Below, piece by piece: positions 34,480 through 44,469 of a stretch of 64,000 bases of DNA; position 1 is the first letter of the stretch, and the number at the start of each line of letters is the position of its first letter. The position numbers and the translations under genes are program-made. The stretch is from Chryseobacterium rhizosphaerae (lineage in GTDB: Bacteria > Bacteroidota > Bacteroidia > Flavobacteriales > Weeksellaceae), in assembly GCF_003385455.1 (NCBI RefSeq), contig NZ_QNUF01000002.1:186001-250000 (forward strand), read 5' to 3'. The notes under the pieces are model-generated. The model had not been told where the DNA came from. It did not search any database and saw only the letters and a list, made by a program, of their open reading frames with translations.

Positions 34480-34550
34480 GATTATTTCAAAGTATAAATT
34501 GTAGATTTATATTTTACCTCCCCTCCTTTTTCAGTTTCAAACGTAAAGAC

Positions 34551-35237
34551 ATGAAAATCTTATTTACCAAAAATATAGACCAAACGATTATATCCAAGAA
34601 ATTAGGAGAGGATATCTCGGTTGATTGTATTGAGGTCATTAAGACACAACCTCTAAAAGTCTCACCTTTTGATCTGAAAAATTATTCATTGATCTTCACC
34701 AGCGTCAATGGAGTATCTTCATTTTTCGAAAACGGCTTTAAACCAAACGAAGATTTTACTGCGAAAAATTACAATAAGATCTACTGTGTGGGCGAAAAAA
34801 CAAAGAAAGAACTTAGAAAACATGGCTTTGGAACTTTTAAAGTACTGAGAAATGCAGAAGTCCTTTCCGGATTTATCATTGGAAAATGCCAGCACGAACA
34901 ATTCCTTCACTTCTGTGGTAATCTTGCTATTAATGTTTTGGATAAGGATTTACCGCTTCAAAACATTAAGTATAAAAAAGTCACCGTATATAACACAGAG
35001 GAAATCAATCCTTTAATAACTGAAAAATATCATGCTGCAGTATTTTTTAGTCCGAGCGGAGTTCGTAGTTTTGCAAAGCAAAATTCTCTGGAGAATATGA
35101 ATCTTTTTTCGATTGGAGAAACCACTTCCGGAGAACTGAGAAATTATACCAAAAAAAATATTTTTACTTCTGAGAGTAACGATGTGGTATCAATTTTGGA
35201 TATGATAGTGAAATTTTATAAAAACAAACAAATATGA
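34551..35237 (+). CDS. hemD: Uroporphyrinogen-III synthase
   Basis: 228 residues. Weakly conserved family, but the pattern ILFTKNIDQTIISKKLG, IFTSVNGVSSFF, IYCVGEKTKKEL and AAVFFSPSGVRSF, FSIGETTSGEL fits HemD's two-lobe fold. It closes hydroxymethylbilane to uroporphyrinogen III. Lies 71 bp after hemC and overlaps the following lipoprotein gene by 4 bp. Confidence 0.93.
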   Translation: MKILFTKNIDQTIISKKLGEDISVDCIEVIKTQPLKVSPFDLKNYSLIFTSVNGVSSFFENGFKPNEDFTAKNYNKIYCVGEKTKKELRKHGFGTFKVLRNAEVLSGFIIGKCQHEQFLHFCGNLAINVLDKDLPLQNIKYKKVTVYNTEEINPLITEKYHAAVFFSPSGVRSFAKQNSLENMNLFSIGETTSGELRNYTKKNIFTSESNDVVSILDMIVKFYKNKQI

Positions 35238-35680
35238 AAAATTTAGCATTTTTATTATTAGGATTAATGATTGCATTTTCTTGTACTTCACAAAAAGAAA
35301 CTCAAATTTTAAAAGTTCCCTACACTGAAGCCAAAAGATATTTTGTAAAGAACACTTATAAAAGCAGTGAAGTTTCTGTTAAGAAAATCACCTCACAACA
35401 GGAATTTGATGAAATCTTCGGAATGGCAACAACTATGGGAAAGGATGGTAAGCCAACCAGCATTGATTTTTCTAAGGATTATGTCATTGCACTAATCGGA
35501 GTTGAAACCAATAAATCGACTGACTTTTTAATTAAAAATCTTGTTAGAGAGAAAAACAGCATTATTCTTTCTTACACTATAAAAGAAGAAGGAACAGAAA
35601 ACTCCTATTCAATACTACCTACTAAAATACTTATTGTCAGCAAGCAATATGATGGCAATATCATTTCAAATAAACTATGA
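35234..35680 (+). CDS. Small lipoprotein embedded in the heme operon
   Basis: 148 residues. A lipobox MIAFSC puts the lipidated Cys at residue 17. The rest is a compact alpha-beta domain with [35 protein letters not shown] and a C-terminal [12 protein letters not shown] strand. No family is recognised. ATGA overlaps join it to both hemD and hemE, so it is made with the heme enzymes. A periplasmic or outer-membrane role tied to heme is inferred from position only. Confidence 0.82.
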   Translation: MKNLAFLLLGLMIAFSCTSQKETQILKVPYTEAKRYFVKNTYKSSEVSVKKITSQQEFDEIFGMATTMGKDGKPTSIDFSKDYVIALIGVETNKSTDFLIKNLVREKNSIILSYTIKEEGTENSYSILPTKILIVSKQYDGNIISNKL

Positions 35681-36708
35681 TTAAAAACGACCTATATTTA
35701 AAAGCACTTCGCGGAGAAACCGTTGAAAGACCTCCTGTCTGGATGATGAGGCAGGCTGGAAGATATCTGCCGGAATTCATTGCTCTGAGAGACCAATATG
35801 ATTTCTTTACAAGATGTCAGACCCCTGAACTTGCTGCTGAAATTACATTACAGCCTATCCGTCGATTTCCTTTGGATGCAGCGATCCTGTTTTCGGATAT
35901 TCTGGTAGTTCCTCAGGCAATGGGAATTGATTTCAAGATGAAAGAATCTGTTGGACCATGGTTGGATACTCCGATCAGAACAATGGAACAGGTTCAGAAT
36001 ATTGAGACTCCGGATGTGAATGATACATTAGGTTATGTTTTTGATGCTATTGAACTTACCCTTCAGAAATTAGACAATGCAATTCCATTAATTGGTTTTG
36101 CGGGTTCTCCATGGACCATTCTTTGTTATTGTGTAGAAGGAAAAGGCAGTAAGGCATTTGATATTGCAAAATCATTCTGCTTCCAGCAGCCTGAAGCAGC
36201 TCACTTATTACTTCAGAAAATTACAGATACTACTATTGCTTATCTGAAGAGAAAAGTAGAAAAAGGAGTTTCTGCGGTACAGATATTTGATTCATGGGGA
36301 GGAATGCTTTCTCCTACTGATTATCAGGAATTCTCATGGCAATACATCAATCAGATCGTTGAGGCATTAAGTCCACTTACCCATGTGGTTGTATTTGGAA
36401 AAGGATGTTGGTTTGCACTGGAAGACATGACTATGTCTAAAGCTTCTGCTCTTGGTGTTGACTGGACTATTAAGCCGGAATTCGCAAGAACACTTACCAA
36501 TCATACGATGACCCTACAGGGGAACTTTGATCCTGCAAGGCTTCACTCAACTCCTGAAACCATCAAAAAAATGGTAACCGAGATGATCAACCGTTTTGGA
36601 AAAGACAGATATATTGCTAATCTAGGACACGGAATTTTACCTAACGTTCCTGTAGAAAATGCAGAAGCATTCATCAGAGCGGTAGTAGACTGGAAACCTA
36701 CGCTTTAA
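35677..36708 (+). CDS. hemE: Uroporphyrinogen decarboxylase
   Basis: 343 residues. Motif [16 protein letters not shown] near the start binds the carboxylates, with further family motifs in [29 protein letters not shown] and the C-terminal [18 protein letters not shown]. It makes coproporphyrinogen III. Last gene of the heme operon, ahead of a terminator. Confidence 0.97.
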   Translation: MIKNDLYLKALRGETVERPPVWMMRQAGRYLPEFIALRDQYDFFTRCQTPELAAEITLQPIRRFPLDAAILFSDILVVPQAMGIDFKMKESVGPWLDTPIRTMEQVQNIETPDVNDTLGYVFDAIELTLQKLDNAIPLIGFAGSPWTILCYCVEGKGSKAFDIAKSFCFQQPEAAHLLLQKITDTTIAYLKRKVEKGVSAVQIFDSWGGMLSPTDYQEFSWQYINQIVEALSPLTHVVVFGKGCWFALEDMTMSKASALGVDWTIKPEFARTLTNHTMTLQGNFDPARLHSTPETIKKMVTEMINRFGKDRYIANLGHGILPNVPVENAEAFIRAVVDWKPTL

Positions 36709-36742
36709 AATCCGGATTAATATCTGTATAGAATATAATAAA

Positions 36743-36772
36743 AGCCCTGTCATTTACTGGCAGGGCTTTTTA
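36743..36772. terminator. Terminator between hemE and sufS
   Basis: Stem AGCCCTGTCA (36743-36752) with TGGCAGGGCT (36758-36767), one wobble pair, 5-nt loop, then a T run. The A-rich left side may let it also stop sufS from the other side. Confidence 0.85.
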
Positions 36773-36792
36773 TGTATATTGTATTGATTCAT

Positions 36793-38013
36793 TTAACTCA
36801 ACATCCGTTGTGCTTTCTTTACTCCTTCTACCAAAATATCAATTTCCTCAAAAGTATTATACACCGCGAAACTGGCTCTTACCGTTCCTGCAATATTAAA
36901 GAAGTTCATAATAGGCTGTGTACAGTGGTGTCCTGTTCTTACAGCAATTCCCATTTTATCCAGGATCATTCCCACATCGGAAGAAATCCCTACTCCTTCC
37001 AGATTAAAAGAAACAACACCTGTTCTCTTAGCTTTTTCACCATAAATTTTAATGCCTCCAATTTCTAAAAGCTGTCTCTGAGCATATTCCAATAATGCAT
37101 TTTCATGGTTCTGAATATTTTCATGCCCTACTTTGTTCATAAAATCCACCGCAGCTCCTAAAGCAATATTTCCTCCTACATTTGGCGTTCCTGCCTCATA
37201 TTTAAACGGAAGACCTGCATAGGTTGTTCCTTCAAAAGAACAAGTAGCAATCATCTCTCCCCCTCCATGAAATGGTGGCAAAGCTTCCAATATTTCACGT
37301 TTTCCGTATAAAATACCTGTTCCCATCGGAGCATACATTTTGTGGCCGGAAAACACAAAGAAATCGCAATCCATTTTCTGAACATCTATATTGAAGTGAG
37401 GAGCAGACTGAGCCCCGTCAATAACAACATAGGCGTCTGTATTTTTCCTCGTTTTTGATATGATTTCTTCAATAGGATTGACAATTCCCAACGCATTGGA
37501 TACCTGGTTTACAGAAACCACTTTAGTTTTTTCACTTAGGAATTGATCAAATTGATCCATCTGAAGAATTCCGTTTTCATCAATCGGAATAACACGAAGT
37601 TTTGCTCCGGTTCTTTCACAAAGCATTTGCCATGGAACGATATTGGAATGGTGCTCCAGATAGGAAATAATAATCTCATCATCTTTTTTTAATTTTTGAG
37701 TTAAAATATAAGCGATGAGGTTTAACCCTTCTGTAGTTCCTTTTGTGAAAATAACTTCAAAATCATGTTCAGCATTAATGAATTTCTGAATCTTTCTTCT
37801 TGAAAGCTCCATTTCTTCTGTAGCCAGCTGGCTTAATGTGTGAATTCCTCTGTGAACATTAGCATTAAGTTCTGTATAATATGCATGACAGACTTCCAAC
37901 ACCGAATTTGGTTTTTGAGATGTAGCTGCATTATCCAAATAAACCAATGGCTTACCGTTCACTTCCCTGCCCAATATAGAAAACTGGTTTCTTATTTCCT
38001 GAATGTCAAACAT
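36793..38013 (-). CDS. sufS: Cysteine desulfurase, SufS type
   Basis: 406 residues. Start LVYLDNAATSQKP, the PLP lysine in FFVFSGHKMYAPMGTGILYG, and the active-site Cys in VRTGHHCTQPIMN, typical of group II (SufS/CsdA) desulfurases. It removes sulfur from cysteine for Fe-S cluster building. No other suf gene lies next to it here. A perfect -7 box is at 38063-38056. Confidence 0.94.
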   Translation of the reverse strand: MFDIQEIRNQFSILGREVNGKPLVYLDNAATSQKPNSVLEVCHAYYTELNANVHRGIHTLSQLATEEMELSRRKIQKFINAEHDFEVIFTKGTTEGLNLIAYILTQKLKKDDEIIISYLEHHSNIVPWQMLCERTGAKLRVIPIDENGILQMDQFDQFLSEKTKVVSVNQVSNALGIVNPIEEIISKTRKNTDAYVVIDGAQSAPHFNIDVQKMDCDFFVFSGHKMYAPMGTGILYGKREILEALPPFHGGGEMIATCSFEGTTYAGLPFKYEAGTPNVGGNIALGAAVDFMNKVGHENIQNHENALLEYAQRQLLEIGGIKIYGEKAKRTGVVSFNLEGVGISSDVGMILDKMGIAVRTGHHCTQPIMNFFNIAGTVRASFAVYNTFEEIDILVEGVKKAQRMLS

Positions 38014-38055
38014 TTATTTAAATTTTAAATTAAAACGTCCTTATTTAGAACACTT

Positions 38056-38063
38056 CAAATTTA
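38056..38063 (-). promoter_or_regulatory. -7 box TAAATTTG for sufS
   Basis: Perfect TAnnTTTG on the minus strand, 42 bp before the sufS start. Confidence 0.55.
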
Positions 38064-38217
38064 CGGCTTTTTTTCCGAAAGGATACATTGGATTGAAGCC
38101 TGATTCTTGTCAGTTAATAGAAATATTCGATGGATAAGATTGAAACCGAAACTAGCAGCCAGATTCATTGACCTATTGTCTTTCCTGAATGCTTATCCCA
38201 AATAAAAAACCTGCCAA

Positions 38218-38241
38218 TACATTGACAGGTTCTTATATTGT
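38218..38241. terminator. Terminator of the prs-rplY unit
   Basis: AACCTGCCAAT (38218-38228) with ATTGACAGGTT (38231-38241), one mismatch. A-rich DNA on the left supplies the T run for the minus strand, next to the rplY end at 38257. Confidence 0.7.
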
Positions 38242-38256
38242 TTAAATAAGCAATTC

Positions 38257-38910
38257 TTATTCTGCAGATTTCTCTTCTGTTGTTGGAACATCAGGAGATT
38301 GAGTAGCCACTTCTGCAGCTTCTTCTTCATCTTCATCATCCTCTGCTGCTGCACCTCCTTTCATTGCATTTCTAGACATCTTAACAGCTACTACAACTGC
38401 ATTGTCCGGGTGCATGAAAGTATATCCTTCAGCTTTGATACCTCCGATGTAAAGTTTGTTACCAATTCTTAATGGAGTAACATCTACAACTACTTCGTCT
38501 GGCAAGTTAGCAGGAATAGCTTTTACTTTCAATTTTCTGAAAGACTGACGTAAAACACCACCAGCAACAACACCTTTTGAACGTCCAGTAATTCTTACAG
38601 GAACCTCCATAACAACTGGCTTATCGTCAGCTAATTGATAGAAGTCTGCGTGAAGAATTTTGTCTGTAATTGGGTGAAACTGAATATCTTGAAGAACTGC
38701 TGGAATTGTTTGACCATCAACTTCAATAGATACCGTGTGTGCTTCAGGAGTGTATACTAATCCTTTGAAAGCTCTCTCTTCAGCAGAGAAGTTCAAAGGT
38801 GCACCACCTCCATAAACAACACAAGGAACTAATTCAGCATCACGTAAAGCTTTTGTAGACTTTTTGCCCACGCTTTCTCTTTTTGTACCTTGAATTGTAA
38901 TAGATTTCAT
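38257..38910 (-). CDS. rplY: 50S ribosomal protein L25 (TL5/Ctc form)
   Basis: 217 residues. The N-terminal 95 residues are the L25 domain that binds 5S rRNA ([33 protein letters not shown]). The next 90 form the Ctc C-terminal beta domain ([51 protein letters not shown]). The acidic tail (about 25 residues, rich in Glu/Asp) is usual in Bacteroidetes. It follows prs by 56 bp, the standard prs-rplY pairing. Confidence 0.96.
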   Translation of the reverse strand: MKSITIQGTKRESVGKKSTKALRDAELVPCVVYGGGAPLNFSAEERAFKGLVYTPEAHTVSIEVDGQTIPAVLQDIQFHPITDKILHADFYQLADDKPVVMEVPVRITGRSKGVVAGGVLRQSFRKLKVKAIPANLPDEVVVDVTPLRIGNKLYIGGIKAEGYTFMHPDNAVVVAVKMSRNAMKGGAAAEDDEDEEEAAEVATQSPDVPTTEEKSAE

Positions 38911-38966
38911 TTATAAAAAATTTAAAAAATTATTTTAGTTTTAATTTGTAATTTGCTAAAAATCAA

Positions 38967-39905
38967 TTAAATAACAAATTTGCTACTAATTGATCTATGC
39001 TCATGAACCATCGTCATAACGTCTGCAAATAACGGGGCGCAAGATAGCACTTTTATTTTAGTTGACAAATTATTTTTAACAGGAATTGAGTCAGTTACAA
39101 TAACTTCCATTATTTTAGAATTCTCAATATTCTCGTAAGCCTTACCTGAAAGCACTCCGTGAGTAGCCATCGCTCTTACTGTTTTTGCTCCTTTTTCAAT
39201 CAAGATGTCTGCAGCTTTACAAAGTGTTCCTGCAGTATCAATCATATCATCAATAAGGATTACGTTTTTACCTGTCACATCTCCGATAAGGAACATTTCT
39301 TCAATAACGTTTGCTTTCTTTCTTTCCTTATAAGCGATTACTACCTCTGCCCCCAGGTGACCTGCGTAGTTTTTAGCTCTTTTTGCACCTCCCATATCCG
39401 GAGAAGCAATGGTAAGATTATCAAGATTTAAAGATCTGATATAATCTACGAAAATAGTAGAAGCATAAAGGTGATCCACCGGAATCTCGAAGAATCCCTG
39501 AATCTGATCTGCGTGAAGATCCATTGTCATCACTCTTGTTGCTCCTGCTGCAGTAAGAAGGTTAGCAACTAACTTAGCACCGATCGGCGCTCTTGGTTTG
39601 TCTTTTCTGTCCTGTCTCGCAAGTCCGAAATAAGGAATTACAACAGTAATGCTCTTTGCAGAAGCTCTTTTTGCTGCATCAATCATCAGGAGAAGTTCCA
39701 AAAGATTGTCTGCAGGTGGAAACGTAGATCCTATTAAGAAAACTCTTCCTCCTCTTACAGATTCGTCTAAAACAGGCTCAAATTCCCCGTCGCTAAACTC
39801 CTGAAAGTTGATTTTCCCTAATTCTTTCCCATAATGCTGGGCAATTTTCTCTGCCAAGTCCCTGCTGGTTCTTGTACAAAATAGATAACTTAACTGATCG
39901 GCCAT
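38967..39905 (-). CDS. prs: Ribose-phosphate pyrophosphokinase (PRPP synthetase)
   Basis: 312 residues. Contains QEFSDGEFEP, the ATP-binding VVIPYFGLARQDRKDKPR and the PRPP loop VILIDDMIDTAGTLCKAAD. It makes PRPP from ribose-5-phosphate and ATP for nucleotide, His and Trp synthesis. Promoter -7 box at 39935-39928. First gene of the prs-rplY unit. Confidence 0.97.
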   Translation of the reverse strand: MADQLSYLFCTRTSRDLAEKIAQHYGKELGKINFQEFSDGEFEPVLDESVRGGRVFLIGSTFPPADNLLELLLMIDAAKRASAKSITVVIPYFGLARQDRKDKPRAPIGAKLVANLLTAAGATRVMTMDLHADQIQGFFEIPVDHLYASTIFVDYIRSLNLDNLTIASPDMGGAKRAKNYAGHLGAEVVIAYKERKKANVIEEMFLIGDVTGKNVILIDDMIDTAGTLCKAADILIEKGAKTVRAMATHGVLSGKAYENIENSKIMEVIVTDSIPVKNNLSTKIKVLSCAPLFADVMTMVHEHRSISSKFVI

Positions 39906-39927
39906 TTTTACTTTTTAAAAGATTTTG

Positions 39928-39935
39928 CAAATTTA
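39928..39935 (-). promoter_or_regulatory. -7 box TAAATTTG for prs
   Basis: Perfect TAnnTTTG on the minus strand, 22 bp before the prs start. It sits right next to the terminator of the esterase gene (39943-39965). Confidence 0.6.
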
Positions 39936-39942
39936 AAAAAAA

Positions 39943-39965
39943 ACCACAAGAATTACTCCTGTGGT
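39943..39965 (-). terminator. Terminator of the FadL-esterase operon
   Basis: ACCACA (39943-39948) pairs with TGTGGT (39960-39965), and the A run on the left (39936-39942) gives T residues on the minus strand. It lies 26 bp past the stop of the esterase gene. Confidence 0.75.
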
Positions 39966-39990
39966 CTCTAAGTTTTTATTTTATCAATTA

Positions 39991-41553
39991 TTATGGGAAT
40001 TTAACACCAGAATATTTGTTTGGATCTACCTGTGGTAATGTAGATCTGTATTTTGCATTTATAGATTTAATAAACTCATTGGCAATGACACCATATCCTC
40101 GTCCTGTAAGGTGAACACCATCAAGAGAGAAAGCCCCTCCTGTCACAAACTTCGCTGTATATTTCACTCCGTCAAATGAAATTCCCGACTGACCGTTCAA
40201 TTCAGTCATTTTAGCATTTGCATCTACAAAAGCCAATCCATAAGAGTCAGCCAGTGATTTAATCGAAGCATTATAAGCATCTGTTGCCGTTTTTACATAA
40301 CCAGCCTCTGTTTTTGTCAATACATGTTGGTTTTGTAAAGGATAAGAAATTCCATACACATTTACCGGAGCTGGCACACCAGGTGCGGTAGTATTAATCA
40401 CAGAACTTGTAGTAAGCAGAATATAATCATTTGGAGTAGCTTGTCTTGCCTGTCCAAAGATTTGTCCGAAAGCACCAGCCATCACCGGTCCTAAAGAAGG
40501 AGTTAAAGCTGCTGTAAGTTGAGCTGATAAATCTGCAAGAGCTACATCTTTAATTAAAACAGGATTGGAAGCAGTAGTAGAAAGAAGATTAATTCTATCT
40601 CCTGCACCAAAAGCCGTAAGCGCTTGCTTTAAAGGGCCATATAAACTCGCATTAAGAGTTGCCAGGTTAGCTCCTAAAGCAGCCGGTGTCAAAGGATTGT
40701 AAGGAACTGTCGTAAAGAAAGGCACAGTAGTAACATAAGGAATGTTTGCAATAACTCCTTTAGTTGTTCCTACACTTTTAAGACCGTCCAAAACTCCTTT
40801 AATAGAACCCGCCACTACTGCCGGATCAGAAATATCATTTGATTTGTATGAAGTTGCATCAGTATTTCCTGTCTGAACTGTAGCAGTAGTATATGTCGTC
40901 ACTCCACCTGCAGTCTGAGAGTTTGTTCCTCCATTGGTAGCATAGGATAACACATCATTATTTCCTATCCAAAGAGAGAAGAATGTTGCTTTCTGAGCCA
41001 TAGCATCAGCCAAAACACTTGTTGTGGCAGAAGAAGCAAATCTTACAAAGTAAGGATTAGCCTTTCCAAGCGGAAGACCCGCCTGGCTACCATATCCAGG
41101 TGCAACCAGATGGAATGACTTCGCACCCGGCACCCCCATATTATTATAAGAACTGCCGCTAGGCAAAAGATCCAGTGCCGCAGCCGGAGCACTTGGTACC
41201 GGAGACAGGGATCCATTAACAACCTGCAGGTTTAATTTTCCGGGAAAACCAGGAAGATTATTAAATCCACCTACATCATTAGGCATTAGAGGTTGTTTGA
41301 AATCTCCTCCACCCGCAAGTCTCATTTGCCCGGCAATCATGCTCGGATAAGATTCATTCTGTCCGCTACTGTATAAAGCTCCATCACGATATCCGGAAGT
41401 AAGAGAGTTTCCTAAAGAAATATATTTTGAAAAATCTGCGTCTCCTTTCGTTACTGGAATATCTTTTACATCTGTATCGAAATCTGTATTACAGCTCGTT
41501 ACGGTGAAAAGAAGTGCAGAGACAGCAATTGTTGATATTATAATTTTTTTCAT
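39991..41553 (-). CDS. SGNH/GDSL-like lipase-esterase, lipoprotein
   Basis: 520 residues. The lipobox FTVTSC gives a lipidated Cys at residue 21. The nucleophile block reads ISLGNSLTSG, so the usual GDSL is GNSL. Block III is WIGNNDVLSYA (GxND) and block V is DGVHLTGRGYGVIA (DxxH). The family acts on acyl esters. It is encoded 10 bp after a FadL-type porin, which suggests joint handling of long-chain lipids at the outer membrane. Confidence 0.85.
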   Translation of the reverse strand: MKKIIISTIAVSALLFTVTSCNTDFDTDVKDIPVTKGDADFSKYISLGNSLTSGYRDGALYSSGQNESYPSMIAGQMRLAGGGDFKQPLMPNDVGGFNNLPGFPGKLNLQVVNGSLSPVPSAPAAALDLLPSGSSYNNMGVPGAKSFHLVAPGYGSQAGLPLGKANPYFVRFASSATTSVLADAMAQKATFFSLWIGNNDVLSYATNGGTNSQTAGGVTTYTTATVQTGNTDATSYKSNDISDPAVVAGSIKGVLDGLKSVGTTKGVIANIPYVTTVPFFTTVPYNPLTPAALGANLATLNASLYGPLKQALTAFGAGDRINLLSTTASNPVLIKDVALADLSAQLTAALTPSLGPVMAGAFGQIFGQARQATPNDYILLTTSSVINTTAPGVPAPVNVYGISYPLQNQHVLTKTEAGYVKTATDAYNASIKSLADSYGLAFVDANAKMTELNGQSGISFDGVKYTAKFVTGGAFSLDGVHLTGRGYGVIANEFIKSINAKYRSTLPQVDPNKYSGVKFP

Positions 41554-41563
41554 AGTCTTTCAA

Positions 41564-42799
41564 TTAAAAAGGGTTATACGATACGCCTAGACCAAAGTAG
41601 AACGCTTTTGCTTTCGCTTGTCCGTAGAATCCAAGATTAGCATTATTCACATCTCTATACTGAGGCATTGCATATCCTCCAGCAATATCAACCCCAAATT
41701 GCTTCAACTTAAATCCAACTCCACCAGTGATTACATAGGTATTAAATGAAGGAGTTTCCGGAATAAAGTTTTCGTTGGTATAAGGAGATTCATCATAATA
41801 AGCACCTAAACGTCCGTAAATGATGTTTGTGAATGCATATTGAGTTCCCAATCTGAATGTTTTGGAATTTCTGAAATTCTTAGGACTTACAAGAACCGTT
41901 GGATCTGCCTGATTTCCAATAGGAGCATTATCAAAGTCTAATACAAGTTTACTGTATCTTTCCCATCCATGATAATTAAAGTCTGCAGAAACCTGCCATT
42001 TCGGAGTAACCTTATAAGTTAAACCAATGGTATATTCTTCAACCAGTGGAAGAGTTGCTGAAAACCCATCCTGTCCTGCTGAGTTAAGCTTTAACTGTGA
42101 GTAGATAGATTGTGACGGGAACTGAAATGAAGCAGTTCCATTTTTAGCTTTCATATCTACCGGTGAACGATAAGCAATACTCACGTCTAACTTAGGATCA
42201 GGTCTGAAATAAAAACCAAACCCATACCCGTGCCCACTTGCTTTTTTATCTTTAATATTAACCTGTCCTCCGAATTGCGTTACCGCTTTATCCCAATCCA
42301 CTACCCCTCTTGCGTAGATATAACTGGCTCCGAAAGATAACCAAGGCGCTAACTTTACAGAAACCATAGGCTGGAAATAAAAACTCTTCAATTCCAGTTT
42401 TTGCACCATTTCCTTACCCTCCCAGGTTTCAGGCCATTGGATTGTGCTTCCAAAAGGTGTCGTAACACTAAGACCTACGGAAAGCTTTTCTATGGGTTTA
42501 TAAGTAATCGCTGCATAGAAAGGAGTCCCTAAAGGATTATCCGTTTCCGTACTCTGTAATGTATTTAAGTTCTGAAAAGTAATTTTATTACTTGCCCCAA
42601 ACCCTCCAGCCACTACACTCAGTTTGGTAGGGATAAATGACATACCCGCCGGGTTAAAGAATGTCACACTCGCGTCTTCGGCATGAGCACTAGTATGCGC
42701 CATTGCCAACTGTTTCACCCCCTGCAAAGAAACTCTGAAGCCCCCTGCGTAAGATAAAACCCCCGCCAATAAAGCAGTTGATACTAATATTTTTTTCAT
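41564..42799 (-). CDS. FadL/OmpP1-family outer-membrane transporter
   Basis: 411 residues with a signal peptide (VSTALLAGVLSYAGG). The N-terminal NPA-like motif is in ASVTFFNPAGMSFIP, typical of the FadL hatch region. It is followed by alternating beta strands ending in Phe (FYFGLGVSYNPF), the outer-membrane assembly signal. It probably takes up hydrophobic compounds or fatty acids. First gene of a two-gene operon with the SGNH esterase; -7 box at 42826-42819. Confidence 0.93.
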   Translation of the reverse strand: MKKILVSTALLAGVLSYAGGFRVSLQGVKQLAMAHTSAHAEDASVTFFNPAGMSFIPTKLSVVAGGFGASNKITFQNLNTLQSTETDNPLGTPFYAAITYKPIEKLSVGLSVTTPFGSTIQWPETWEGKEMVQKLELKSFYFQPMVSVKLAPWLSFGASYIYARGVVDWDKAVTQFGGQVNIKDKKASGHGYGFGFYFRPDPKLDVSIAYRSPVDMKAKNGTASFQFPSQSIYSQLKLNSAGQDGFSATLPLVEEYTIGLTYKVTPKWQVSADFNYHGWERYSKLVLDFDNAPIGNQADPTVLVSPKNFRNSKTFRLGTQYAFTNIIYGRLGAYYDESPYTNENFIPETPSFNTYVITGGVGFKLKQFGVDIAGGYAMPQYRDVNNANLGFYGQAKAKAFYFGLGVSYNPF

Positions 42800-42818
42800 A
42801 GACTATTATTATATAACC

Positions 42819-42826
42819 CAAATATA
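42819..42826 (-). promoter_or_regulatory. -7 box TATATTTG for the FadL-esterase operon
   Basis: Perfect TAnnTTTG on the minus strand, 19 bp before the start codon at 42799. Confidence 0.6.
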
Positions 42827-43047
42827 AAGTTATTTTGAATACGTCTGTTAATATTTCCCAATATTTTAAACAATATACCTAAAGAAAATTATGTTTAAAA
42901 TAACACTTTGAATAAAATAAACTATAAAATCATTGTTTTTAAACACTTAAGAGCATATAAAAACACATTCATTTATTTTGTTTAACATTAAACAACAAGG
43001 TTATTGAATATTTAAATATTTTAGAATTGCATAAAGATAAAAATACA

Positions 43048-43055
43048 TAAATTTG
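43048..43055 (+). promoter_or_regulatory. -7 box TAAATTTG for ricT-gldH-PBP1A
   Basis: Perfect TAnnTTTG, 22 bp before the ricT start. Confidence 0.6.
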
Positions 43056-43077
43056 CAAGATTATAAATAATAGTAAT

Positions 43078-44469
43078 ATGAGTTGTGGATGCAAAACATC
43101 CGGCGATTCTGCACATTCTTGCGGTCCCAAGAAGACTGCGAGTGGTTGTGAAAATGTAAATACCTGCGGGAATAGTTATAAATTAAGTGTTTTTGACTGG
43201 CTTTCTAACATCAACAATCCAGCACCTAACAGGTGTGATTTTGTAGAAGTTAGGTTTAAAAATGACAGGAAATCTTTTTATAAAAATGTAAATAATATCC
43301 CTTTACATATTGGTAGCGTAGTTACAGTAGAATCAAGCCCGGGACACGATGTAGGTGTTGTAAGCCTTACCGGAGAATTAGTGAAAATTCAGATGAAAAA
43401 GAAAAAATCATCTGAAGAATCAGCACTAAAAATATACAGACAAGCCAACCAAAAAGATCTTGAGGTATGGCAGGAAGCAAGAAAAAAAGAAGATGCAGTA
43501 AAACTTGAAGCAAGAAAAATTGCCCACAGATTAGGACTTGAAATGAAAGTCACCGACGTGGAATATCAAGGTGATTCTTCAAAAATTACATTTTATTATA
43601 CCGCTGATACCCGAGTGGATTTCAGACAGTTGATAAAAGAATACGCCGGCTCTTTCAGAACAAAGATCGACATGAAACAGATCGGTTTCAGACAGGAAGC
43701 GGCAAAAGTAGGAGGTATAGGTTCTTGTGGGCGTGAGCTTTGCTGTTCAACCTGGCTAACCGACTTCAGATCTGTAAACACCAATGTAGCAAGATATCAG
43801 CAGCTGAGTATCAACCCTCAAAAGCTGGCTGGACAATGCGGAAAGCTTAAATGCTGCCTGAACTACGAACTGGACAGTTATCTGGATGCATTAAGCAATT
43901 TCCCATCTTCTTCAACCGTTTTGGAAACAGAAAAAGGAAGAGCATTCTGTATTAAAATAGATGTCTTCAAAAAGAAAATGTGGTTTGCCTATGTAGACAG
44001 TTCTATTGCCTGGTATGATTTTGATATTGATCTTGTAAAAAAATTAATTTCAAAGAACAAAAGAGGCGAAAGAACGCTTCCTCTGGAAGATTTAAAACAA
44101 CCTGACTCTCCTCTTCAAAGCATTGACCTTATTCAGGAAAACAATGTAGACCGTTTCGAAAAGAAAAACAGAGGAAACAGAAACAGAAATAACCAGAATA
44201 AGCCAAACAACCCTCAGCAGGGACAAGGACAAGGACAGAAGAGAAACAGACCGGAAAGACAGGACAGACCGGAAAGATCTGAAAAGCCTGAAAATCCAAA
44301 TGCTCAATCTGGAAATCAGCAGCCTAAACAACAAAAACCTAATCCACAACAAAAACGTCCTGTGGAAAAGACAGAAAATAGTGCTGACTCTGAGAATAAG
44401 CCACAAACCAACCCTAATAAGAAAAAATTTAAAAAGAAATATCCTCCAAAAAAAGATAAAGATGCGTAA
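43078..44469 (+). CDS. ricT: RicT (YaaT/PSP1) iron-sulfur regulatory protein
   Basis: 463 residues. A Cys-rich start (SCGCKTSGDSAHSCG) is followed by a PSP1 domain (about residues 55-330) with GGIGSCGRELCCSTWL and GQCGKLKCCLNYELD, whose cysteines bind Fe-S in the Ric complex. The last ~120 residues are a low-complexity tail rich in Asn, Gln, Lys and Pro, probably disordered and not part of the classic family. In Firmicutes RicT controls RNA processing and competence; in flavobacteria its role is unclear. It overlaps gldH by 8 bp. Confidence 0.9.
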   Translation: MSCGCKTSGDSAHSCGPKKTASGCENVNTCGNSYKLSVFDWLSNINNPAPNRCDFVEVRFKNDRKSFYKNVNNIPLHIGSVVTVESSPGHDVGVVSLTGELVKIQMKKKKSSEESALKIYRQANQKDLEVWQEARKKEDAVKLEARKIAHRLGLEMKVTDVEYQGDSSKITFYYTADTRVDFRQLIKEYAGSFRTKIDMKQIGFRQEAAKVGGIGSCGRELCCSTWLTDFRSVNTNVARYQQLSINPQKLAGQCGKLKCCLNYELDSYLDALSNFPSSSTVLETEKGRAFCIKIDVFKKKMWFAYVDSSIAWYDFDIDLVKKLISKNKRGERTLPLEDLKQPDSPLQSIDLIQENNVDRFEKKNRGNRNRNNQNKPNNPQQGQGQGQKRNRPERQDRPERSEKPENPNAQSGNQQPKQQKPNPQQKRPVEKTENSADSENKPQTNPNKKKFKKKYPPKKDKDA

